Shown: piece by piece, positions 54,195-64,000 of the stretch
Numbering within the stretch: the stretch's first letter is position 1
Layout: every line of letters begins with the position of its first letter
From: Elysia chlorotica
Lineage: Eukaryota; Mollusca; Gastropoda; Plakobranchidae
Assembly: GCA_003991915.1 (NCBI GenBank)
Contig: RQTK01000338.1
Coordinates: forward strand, 202,013 to 266,012
DNA: 64,000 nucleotides
Direction of reading: 5' to 3'
Made by a program: the position numbers and the translations under genes
The notes under the pieces: model-generated
The model's database searches: none
What the model was told of the DNA's origin: nothing
Seen by the model: the letters and a program-made list of their open reading frames with translations, nothing else

Positions 54195-57100
54195 TCAGAT
54201 CTGAGCGAGCTTGTTTTTGAGGAAGGTAAACACCTGGTGCATCAGCTCACGTGACGTACCATCCAGCCACTCCAGCTCGAGGTTGATATTTTCTCCCGAG
54301 CGCTTGAGGCGCATTACACACTTGAGGATGTATTCCTTAGGAGGTTTTTCTCCCGACTTGTTGATTCCATTCTGCGAACCTAATTCCTTTTCCTTTTCAT
54401 TCTCAGGTGCTGGTTTTTCTGAAGAGTCTTTGGACTCATTGCTTTCCTTTGAGATTTCAGTGCAAAATCTTTTTGAATCAATGCCCTTGACATCAAGTGG
54501 ATCATTTAAAGACCTTTTCAGACTCGAGTTCTTTACAGGACTGTCGGACGACTCAGCTGAACTCATTTCCTCTTCCTCTGAAGATTTTGCAGTAACTCCA
54601 TTCTTATCATTCTTTTTAGACGGTTCTCCACCTTCTGTAGTTGAAATTTGCTGAGTATCATTGGAGATTTTATCATCCTCTCCCTCGCTACACTTGCCAG
54701 CTTGCAACTGAGACTCTAGCGCCGGCCCTGAGTTTTTCAGCTGTTTTTGCCTGCGAAGCCTGCGCTGATGGCACCAGGTATTCTCGGTTGCTGTCAGCGT
54801 GATGCTGGTGTAGGCCTTGGCCTGCTTGCCCTGATAACAGTGCACCTGTGGGGAAAACAAAATCAAACAGCAAAAACCTTTAAGGAAAATCAAGTCAAGA
54901 GGCTCTTTTTTCTTATAGACTCTAATAAGGAGGTCCAGGAAAAAAAACACCAGTTTAATTAAGGCACAGAGCGGTGGAGTCCCCTCACAGCTTCTAACCT
55001 TAAGTTCCAAATCTTGAAATCATCACACCAAGTAAAAATCAGACAAAAACTATTGTGAGACTAGCAACCCCACTCTGTTTTCCTTGTAAATTAATCTGGC
55101 ATGCCTCATTCTCTAACAATTGTCTTCTTATTTCTTTGATCTCACAAAGCTGAAAATCATTTCATCTTGAATTTGTTTATTTTATCCAGAAATTTGTTGA
55201 CCACAAACAACCATGCTACATTGACACACAGCTTAATAAGCCCACTACTATGTGAGGCTTGCTGAGGAGAGGATCCAACAAGGGAGTAGATAGAAAATAC
55301 TACAATCAAAGAGACTGAGCAAAAGAAAATTCTGCACCCTATCACACACTGAAGTCTTACTTTAATGGATTCCAAAATGTTTCTCAGGTGCCGGGCAAGG
55401 TCGTGAACTTTGTACTCCACACTGCCGGAACCCTTAGGGATGACGTACAGTATGGGAGGTTTTGTTTTCCTTGCTTCAAACTGAGAGCGCTGAAATAACA
55501 AAGGTAAAATGCATATAAAGTTTGGCTGTGCTTAAGTAAAAATAAAATCAAAGCTCAAGGTTTGAAATTTATATTGAAATTGAAATAAACATTTTTTTTT
55601 CTCCAAGTGTAACCTGAAGTCATATTTGCCCCATACTGTTATGAGTTAGAGTCCTGTTCTTTTCTTGACAAACAGCATAAATCTTCTTGCAGCATTTTAC
55701 TTTTGCAGTAACTTAAGAGCAACAGCTACTCATTCCATGCCGCTTTTGCACAAAAGGCCACGAATTTTAAGTTGCCACTGACTGAACCAGGGAGTTTCTC
55801 AATGGTCCTGTTGCCACTTACAGGAAAAGTCACAGTAGGGTCAAATGTCCAGGCAATGCCCCACCTCATGGTTTTGCCCTGACAAAATTCAGTCGTTGAG
55901 AATTTGGCCACCTGAAAAATACAAAAACTTATAAAATGTAGACAAGGCATAAAATATACAAATTTAAAGAAAATCCAAAAACGAAAAGATAAAAGTTTTG
56001 AATAGTTTTGTATCTTTAAAAAAAAAGCATATTATAATTAAGCAAATACAAATTTAGGAACAAAATGCTAGAGCAGTAAGTTCTTGGTAACAAAAGCAAT
56101 GAAAAAATATTGAAAATAAATTATCTGGATTGCACAAAATAGATGTTAACTGATGCAGGTCAGCCACAAAACTGCACAAGTACTCAGTTCTCTTGTGGAC
56201 AATAAAAAGAATGGATGGAAGTCGTCAAGACTTCAGACCTGCTGCCAACCCTCCCAAAGACCAAAGAGGGAAATGAGAAATATAGGAGGGAATTACTCCA
56301 TGAACGGGATTTTAGACAACTCAAAGGGAAACAGGAATTGTGACGAGTGAGCAGGAAGTTGCCTGCTGAAAACAGGGAGTTGGCAGGTCTGAGATTTAGG
56401 CACTCACCTTCTGATGCCTGAGCTCTTCTTTTAGTTGAGCTAAACTGGATTTCTTGCCTAGCATACTAGTATACACTCTGAGGAAATAAATAAATAAAGC
56501 CACATCAAGCTAAATTTTAAAACTTAATCCCTACATTTTGCATTCCAATTAATGATGTTTAATACAATTTACTACAACTTTACAGCTGAAGGTAAATCAG
56601 ACAGTAATCAAAACTGTAGACCTTTGAGTTGGGTTAATTAAGATTATGTTTTATACATAGAAGTATGATTGTATCCAATAGTAAGTTTCAGGAAACTACG
56701 TTATCAACAGAAATCCCATAACACTCATAAGAATTCCTTTGCTTTTATTGACCAAATAATTCTACAAAATTATTATCCAAGCAATAAGATTTCCTTTATA
56801 ATCAGCTACATTATACCTGACTTTTTCTCTCAACACTGTAGACTCTTCAATCATTTGTCGCACAAAACCAACTTCCCCTCCTGCAACGATACACTCCTGG
56901 GGGCTGGCAGTGGATACTGAGCCTGCATCAGGACGGTCGTCTGACCTGGTAGTCACCAGCCCCTGTGCTTCCATATGATCGGCAAAGAATGGCGGGTTAC
57001 ACATGCAAAAATCAAACACCTTTGTCTCAGTGAAAGCTTGTAGGGAGGATGTGAGGATACTTTCATCGGCACCATTCTTCACTGTAGAGGATCAGAATTA

Positions 57101-58585
57101 ACCATCAATATTGGAGAAGGATATAGTATGGGTAGATCACTGCATACATTTCATTTACAAGGATCATTTAAGTCTCTCCACTCGCATCAACGGACACTCC
57201 TGTGACTCCATTGATTGGTAGTTCAAGGGAATAATAAGCTTGCGAGTGGGAAGAGTGAAGATGCATGGGTAACTGAAAATGTGTATGAAGAATGTGTGAT
57301 AAAAAGTAGTCACTAAGTTAAACGTTAGGTAAAAAAGTAAATTTTTTCTCTCTGACATCTTTTTCCTTGACTAAGTTCAAGCTGGTGACTGTTTTGAAAC
57401 TTAAAAATTGCTATCTGGTTGAAAAAGAAAAGTCAAGACTACTACAGTATGACTTCATGTAGACACTTACAGGAACATTCAGTTGGTCAAAAGTTCAGGC
57501 AAGTCCCGATCAATGAAAATTCCAAACATTATCCTGGAACAGCTTTTGTCATTCTGTTGCATTATCAGCAATACATTTAAAGCTCAGAAGCTAAAAAAAT
57601 AATTAACTTCTCAGCTTCTGAGTACGTGTACATACCATAAATAAGATGAGATAGATTGTTGTTTTCCACATTTTTTTTAGCATGAAAGATATTTTCTGCA
57701 TCTGTTTCTGTCGCCAGAAAGCTCCACTGATTCATTTTGCTGGCCAAAAGAGGGTAGATACAACTGGCGCCTGTTCCTATAGAGCAGAAAACACATGTAT
57801 AGATCTAGATCTATATATATAATAAACTCACTTATTACTAAAATAAAATAAAATCCTAAAAATCATAATGATAAAAATTTAACCATGAATTAAGACACAA
57901 CCAATGTAGACCTTATTGATTCTAACGATCACAAAGGTTTTGATAAATTTTACTTGTTATTATGTTAATTAAGCATTAATGTGGCAAAATCAAGTCATAT
58001 CTATAAGACGAGTCATGAGGCTATGATATTACAAATACTTTATTAAATGTAGGCTACCATAGTCTGGTAAACATGCTGAGAATGAGAGAACAATATAGAC
58101 GGATATTTTTAGTAAATAAGTAGGACTATCATTACTTAAACTCCTTTATCTACATCAAATTTAAATCTATGTAAACAACTCTTTCTTCTTACAAAAAAAA
58201 AAGAAAAAAGAAAAGCAATTCAACATATTCAACACTTTCTAAAAAAGATAAAGCTGCATGTCTACATCATACCAATGTCCATCCCCCATTTCTTTCCATC
58301 TGTACCAACGATGTCTTCAATCCAATGGATGTAGTTGAGCCGTAAAGGAAGAGTGGGGACTAGCCTGTCTGTGGGTAATTCAACAGTTAAGTCAAAATCT
58401 TCTTTAAGTAGACATCTCGTCAGGGCACGGAGAGCATCAGCATTTTTAAAATCTAGGAAAACTTTTCCACTTTCGTCCTGTGTTGTCAGGGCTCTGAAGT
58501 CCGGGTATTTCAACGCCAGCTGTAGGAAGCTTGGTTTTGCATTTTTGTATCGGTTCTTTGGGTGCATGTATTTGTTAAGGGACAT
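54195..58585 (-). CDS. METTL16: METTL16, U6 snRNA N6-adenosine methyltransferase
   Basis: METTL16 places m6A on U6 snRNA and on MAT2A hairpins to control S-adenosylmethionine supply (family knowledge). Coding exons are 58273-58585, 57636-57776, 56817-57081, 56408-56477, 55729-55911, 55361-55489 and 54195-54845, predicting about 583 aa (human 562). The start MSLNKYMHPKNRYKNAKPSF aligns with human MALSKSMHARNRYKDKPPDF. The SAM-binding motif DIGTGASCIYPLL is near residue 102. The catalytic NPPF is at about residues 180-183 in DFCMCNPPFFADHMEAQG. MLGKKSSLAQLKEELRHQ and FCQGKTMRWGIAWTF complete the Rossmann domain. The last exon holds a Ser/Glu/Lys linker and the C-terminal vertebrate-conserved region (EYILKCVMRLKRSGENINLE). 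All junctions are in phase except exon 5 to exon 6, where the visible donor is one base off. An upstream in-frame ATG at 58657 was not chosen because the sequence before M1 has no homology. Confidence 0.92.
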
Positions 58586-59356
58586 GTTGGCTTGTGATGT
58601 GTGGAAAATCTGAATAAGGAATGTTCTATGAATAAGCGTGTTTAAAATTGACACCAATAGATCTAGGTGATATGCGTAGATTTATTTTATAACATTTACA
58701 TGGAGACACAGTGAGCACGAACGCCGATCGCGAAACAGCAGACTTGAGACTTCACACCTTTCAGTATTCTGCATTATTTTGTACTTTTCGTTTTCGATTC
58801 GTATTTTGTAGTTCCGGCTACAACTCCGCTAGTTAGCTTAGTCTCCGAAATGAACATTATAATTAAACTTATTTAAATATGCATGTATTCAAATTGTAAA
58901 AACTTTAAAAAAGGCCATCTACAATACTTTAAGATAAAAAAATGATAGTTTATTAAACACTGACACAGATAAAGGGAAACATCACAAAAAGGAATGGATT
59001 TATCACAGATATATATCTTTGACTAAGCTTATATATCTGAGTAGTAATAGCCACTGATGCAATAGTACTGTGAGTGTTGAGTTGACGTGAAAACGAAACT
59101 AGAAAGTAGATGTAGAAGTACAAGAGATGACTGATGTAAACATTCAGTACACTGCACACGATCTATGTATACACCCAGTGAACTGATTGATTTTGAATAG
59201 AATCTGTATTGAATCTTGATATAGATAAGACAGATACTCATATTGTTAATCTTGAATAGGCTAGATTTGAAATAAGTTTGTCAGATCGCGAAATTTCAGT
59301 GCCAAGTCTTTGAAAACAAGCAGTAGCCTGAGGGACTCAATATTTTGGTTTGGACA
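58586..59356. promoter_or_regulatory. Divergent promoter region METTL16/EIF2B1
   Basis: The METTL16 start (minus) and EIF2B1 start (plus) are 771 bp apart, so both promoters must fit here unless there are distant 5' exons. About 58700-58850 has more CpG dinucleotides than its surroundings (cacgaacgccgatcgcgaaa). No TATA box is assigned. Confidence 0.5.
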
Positions 59357-61855
59357 ATGGATGATGAAGGTATAAATTTGCAGACATCAAACTTTTATGT
59401 TCATTATTACTCTTCTTTTATTTTATTTCATCAATTTTTAGGCTACACATTTACGAAGAAAAATTCAATAAGGTTTATAAAATAAATGGCAATATCTAGG
59501 CCTATAATTTTTAATTAGAAATTGATGATTTTTTAACTTGTTGCAGCTCAAATAAAATTATTATATTTTCTCCGTTTCTTTTAGCTGTCCTCAATCACTT
59601 TAATGGACTCATGCGGGCAGATCCTGAAATGTCATCTGCAGTTGCTGCTATCACAACACTTGTCAAGCTGATGGAAAGCAGTAATGGTGAGGGAGGGTAA
59701 CAAACAAAAAAAAAAAAAAAGATTTTGAAGAAAATCAATACGTATAGTCTACTTTCAGTCCCACAAACTTGAGAGCAACAATATTACAATTTTTATCTCA
59801 AATAGACGTTAAAACATTTACACTGCGCATTGTAAAATGTTTTTTTATAGCTTTTAAAACAAGTCATGTATACTGAATTGGAAATTAAATGGAAAATGTT
59901 GATTTTTCTATCTTCATATCCAAACTGAGCTTGTGAGTGGTCACTTTTATCCAGTCAAAGGTTAGTGTGCATTGGCAAGATAAAGGAGAATACATGTATA
60001 AAATTGCTAGAAAAGATTCAAATGGATGTATGTTCACTTAATAGGTAATAGGTGTGTGATGGAGTCTTCAGTGAGTAAAAATAATTATAAGCTGATTATC
60101 TTATTTTTTAAACCTCTGGCACCCTTCTAACTAGTGATTGAATCCTGCATGATTTTATTCTATTTTTTATATATCCAAAGCGGAGACTTTGTCGGGTCTT
60201 GTGGACACTATAAGGAAAGCAACATCGATGATGCTGACGACAGACTTCAGCTATGCGTCCATCACTTCGGGCTGTGAGCAGTTTCTCAGATACACCACAC
60301 TGGCCAACCTGCAGGAAACAGTAAGGGGGGTTTAAGAGAATGCATTCATATAATAACAATAGAATCTGCTGTAGATAAACTTCATTGGGACAGCCGAAAT
60401 GTTTATTTTATCCTAGGTTTATATGAGACAGTGAGTGAAAAGTAAAAAAAAAAAAGAAAAAATTGGTGCCTCATGCACAGCGTAGAAAGTTCTATTTCTC
60501 TCTTCTACTTATTTACCTTAATTAGACCTATCAGTCTTATCTTGACAGGTTACCTAGATACAGGCGCACCGGTTCCTTTATTTATGCGACTCAGTGCAAG
60601 AGGACACCCTCAGCCTTGACAAATATGGAGACATTTACTTTTTGCACAGACCCGTTGCACCGCCTCACATTGCCTAGAGAAAAAACATTATACATACACT
60701 CCAATAATTATGCGAATTTAGAACAGTCCCCAGTGTGCGTATCTTGGCTTGGTATTTTGCCAAGGTCCTGCGAGGTCACCGCGGCTTAGATGATGAAGGG
60801 CGGCTCAGCTAAAAAAAGCCATTTATATATTATCTCAAGCGGTTCCACTGTGATTATATAAGACTCACAAATTTTTAAATCGAGATTAGTTAGGAGTTAT
60901 TTGGACTACAGTTGATGTTGGACTTAATCTCTTTTTCCTGTTAACAAAACTTTTTTTTCGATAAGTAAGTCTTGTTTGAAATAAACATATGGAATACAAA
61001 TTTCAAACTATATTTACAAAGTATTTTTCATAATCTGAAATCTTGAAAACAATAATATACTTATGTAGGTTTTTTTTTTACATCCTTTGCTTGTAGATAT
61101 GTTGGTTTGTACCCTGGGTTCTATTTATTTTGTTTTTTTTTATTGTTTATGTTTCATGCATTGTTTGTCTAAATCTTCAGAATTTCCAAAAAATTATGCT
61201 GCACAGAGGAAAAGTTTTTCTCAATAATGCTCTTAAGGCAAGGGCAAAAATTGTCTCCATGGCACAGCAGTTTGTGGATGATGGAACAGTGAGTTATCTC
61301 CTCTTGCATATCAAACAAACACATAGTTGTAAATTTTGCTATAAGATGGAACAACATTTCTACCAATCATGTCTATCAAATGAATTAAACCTGTGAGCTT
61401 ACTATGGAAGGTGTTTACTATATCAGACTGTTAGGAATACAGCACTTTGGCTACCAGGAAAGTTACTGATGTTTGAAGAAAGACAGGTGGTTTTGTATTA
61501 TCTCAATTGAGGTCAGGGGCCTACCTTGAAGTACTAGCCAAAGCTGAAGATGTGGACACAAATAAATTTTATCAAGCTAAGTAAATATCTTAACTGACAT
61601 AATCTAGAGCACACTCCTTTCTCCACTGCTCCTTTTTTCCTTTAATATGTACTCTGCACTGCCCATACAAAACTATACAGCATCTCTCACTGCATTGCCT
61701 TAATCTTCAATATTCATATAGGCAATTGCTTTTTCCTCCTACATCTGACATCAATAATACTCAATATATCTATTAAAAAGCAACGAGTGAAAAGTCAAAT
61801 ACTCACAGGCTTGTGAGTTGAAAATAAGAAGAACAAGAGGAGTAACAACCTAACA

Positions 61856-61888
<33 letters not shown>

Positions 61889-63807
61889 CAGGATTGTAGC
61901 TTTGAAGAGTTCTCATTCATGTGTTGAAATTTGAGCTAACAACACATTTCTTTGGTCCCATCCTCAGACAATCCTTACCCACTGTCGCAGTCGTGTGGTG
62001 ATGCAGGTTTTGAAAGCGGCCGCCATGCAGAAAAAAAGATTCACCGTGTTCATCACAGAGTCACACCCAGATAAAAATGGGTGAGTTATAATGTGAAGTT
62101 AAACAGGGCCCCAGATAGCTTGGATAGCTCTGAATTAACAGTCAAGAGACAGGGTTTGTCTGATGGTGTTCCCCTCTCTGTATGGGGTTCTTCAAAAACC
62201 ATTATAAGATGACTTTAAACTTATCAAAAATTTAATTTTCTCAAGTTAATCTTTTCCCCATGACATCCACACATGTTGTGCATAATATTATTATATGCTC
62301 TTTTGCTAATACAAATTTGCATTGCAAAATAATAACCAAAGCTTTTAACTTTTTATACATTCTACAAAATAGTGTTCACACAAGAATAGGCCTTGAATTA
62401 TAGGATGTGAATAGGATAAAATAGTTCTTCAAAATTTGTATTCTATAGTCTATGGAGCAATCTGAATCAAACATGTTTTTATATGTCATTTTCGAAATGA
62501 GATGATTTTAGATGTTGATGGTAATGCTACATGCATGAAATGAGGCTCTGGATATGTCCTAATGGTTCTCTTTCCTTATAAACAGCATATCGGAGACAAG
62601 TCGATCTCGAATTCTCTTCAAAGTGCTTAAGAGTTTTCTTATCAAATAAACATTTTTACGTATGGTTGAATAAAAGTATGGCTATGTCTGTAAAAATAAA
62701 AAGCAAATATTGTATGGGTACATGTTTCAAAATTCCTATCCCATTATTGCATAACTCTTTTCAGATACGCTGCTAAAGAAGAATTGTCAGAGGTTGGAAT
62801 TCCTACAACAGTGATACTGGACTCTGCCGTTGGGTGAGTGACTGCTCTGGAATCTGCGGGGACTAAGACTTTAATTTGTTTCTAATATTATAAACGACAA
62901 AGTTTGGGAATCAAACAAAATTTGAATGATGTCATTGTGTAGGTTACAACGTTGTTGTTTTTTTTTCTAATTTTACTTATTTAAAATTTGAGATTCAAAC
63001 AAGGGATTTAATATTTTGGGATATAGTATGACTAACATGTATTTTTTTAACCTTTTATAAAGGTAAACTTTGAGTTTCAAATAAGGTTTGGTATCACCAT
63101 GACACTTTCTTTTCCTTTCCCAACTGCTCTGGCCTCTCAGATTTTCCTCTCTCTTTTTCTGTGTGATTGTGTGTGTCTCTCTCTCACTGGCTCCGTCCCT
63201 CCCCCCTCTCCTTCCTATAGATTATTATGTTAGATCTTTCTCACTCAAGTACAGTCAACACAATCAATTTGGTTTCTAAAGGCGATATCTGAAAAAATGG
63301 ACTCTCTAAAATTGATTCATGTACACTGTTTATTAGACGGTAACTGAAACTCTATGTAAAGAGGTTCCAAGAGAAAAAAAAATCATTGTCTGTAGTTTTC
63401 ACTTTTTCAATATAATAATGTAAGAGTTAAGCTTGGAAACAAGTCGTTCCTAGCAAATGCCTATTTTCACTCATATTCAAGTAATTCCTGTTTTGATTGA
63501 AACTAGAATTACTTGGGATTGACTGATAGTTTCAAGTATTTCCATATACATGTTACAGACAAACTAGGAAACTAAAATATGCCTATTACATGTTAATAAA
63601 CAAGGAAACTGTAATATGCAACAAACTAGGAAACTGTAATATGCATATTTTCATGTTACATACGATACCAGGATACTTGAATGCACATAATTCTTACATG
63701 TCACACCATGTCATCATGTTTTATCCCCCAGCTACATCATGGAGCGTGTCCAGATGGTGATGGTTGGGGCTGAGGGAATTGTGGAGAACGGTGGCATCAT
63801 CAACAAG
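59357..63807 (+). CDS. EIF2B1: EIF2B1, eIF2B subunit alpha (3' part outside window)
   Basis: eIF2B alpha is the regulatory subunit that dimerises the eIF2B decamer, the guanine nucleotide exchange factor for eIF2, and helps sense phosphorylated eIF2 (family knowledge). Seven exons join in phase: 59357-59369, 59585-59686, 60181-60320, 61181-61288, 61968-62080, 62765-62833 and 63732-63807, about 207 residues (human 305). The start [20 protein letters not shown] aligns with human [20 protein letters not shown]. Other matches are [51 protein letters not shown] and [12 protein letters not shown], the signature of the eIF2B alpha/beta/delta family. The remaining C-terminal exons (after INK) are beyond the right edge. 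The first coding exon contributes only 13 nt. Confidence 0.95.
60540..60830. other. GC-richer unassigned stretch in EIF2B1 intron 3
   Basis: This stretch has a base composition unlike the rest of the intron (for example caggcgcaccggttcc and gaggtcaccgcggc). I find no reading frame, tRNA-like box or repeat partner in the window. It may be an unrecognised repeat. Confidence 0.3.
61857..61884 (+). repeat. Poly-T tract
   Basis: About 27 consecutive T, 83 bp upstream of EIF2B1 exon 5. It may be the reverse poly-A tail of a retroposed piece, but no body is recognised. Confidence 0.9.
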
Positions 63808-63829
63808 GTGTGGATTGAAAGTTTTATGT

Positions 63830-64000
63830 TGTTGATTAGCGTCCAACGCAAGCACTATATTTGCTGTACTGTGGATGGGTCCCTGATTAACGTCTGACAA
63901 TTTTTAATTTTTTCTCCTAGTTGTACATTTCATATGTTCCCAAGCAGGATCATATACAACAACAGCTCCTAAGACTAATGTCTGACAACGTCACATTCTG
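63830..64000 (-). mobile_element. SINE copies, reverse orientation, at the window edge
   Basis: On the minus strand, 63838-63910 reads aattgtcagacgttaatcag, then gggacccatccacag and tatagtgcttgcgttggacg, the family body and tail. A second body piece with gtcagacattagtcttagga lies at about 63955-63990. They sit in the EIF2B1 intron after the last visible exon. Confidence 0.5.

Noticed and set aside
54211-54654. 147-aa plus-strand frame opposite the last METTL16 exon
   Set aside because: It is the antisense shadow of the conserved METTL16 C-terminal exon.

Overview
The window is eukaryotic, intron-rich and AT-rich, with GT-AG introns, many short-period microsatellites, tRNA-headed SINE copies and frequent AGATCT-type repeats. 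Protein similarity of the four genes to animal families, plus a SINE tail of the form gttggacgttaaacaaccaact, suggests a mollusc, probably a gastropod; this is inference. Three assembly gaps (10495-10891, 23572-23596, 33622-33759) interrupt non-coding sequence only.

Four conserved genes are present. (1) HPS4, minus strand, 9759 down to past the left edge: 12 coding exons joined by splice phase, for the BLOC-3 subunit; the terminal exon(s) lie outside the window. (2) CLUH, plus strand, 14847-46362: 37 exons in one consistent frame, predicting 1373 aa, the cytosolic mRNA-binding protein for nuclear-encoded mitochondrial proteins. (3) METTL16, minus strand, 58585-54195: seven coding exons, about 583 aa, the U6 snRNA/MAT2A m6A methyltransferase. 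(4) EIF2B1, plus strand, 59357 to past the right edge: seven exons of eIF2B alpha.

HPS4 and CLUH diverge across about 5 kb holding three large trinucleotide arrays, a LINE remnant and SINE pieces. CLUH and METTL16 converge across 7.8 kb of apparent 3' UTR and intergenic DNA. METTL16 and EIF2B1 diverge with only 771 bp between start codons, a likely shared promoter region.

The most interesting signal lies in CLUH introns 9, 23 and 24: at least nine full copies and two degenerate ones of a roughly 75-nt element with box C (RTGATGA), box D (CTGA), a fixed 61-62 nt between them and a terminal stem that changes on both sides together. Its two invariant internal blocks, AGAGCC and AATGATAGGA, are complementary to the adjacent LSU rRNA blocks GGCUCU and UCCUAUCAUU beside the peptidyl transferase centre. 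I read it as an intronic box C/D snoRNA family, partly amplified inside a repeat array of about 4.5 kb. Second is a recent tandem duplication carrying CLUH exon 12 (two copies differing at one synonymous base). Other observations are a one-base frame problem at the METTL16 exon 5 donor, a tandem array in the METTL16 3' flank, and CLUH-METTL16 linkage that also exists in human.
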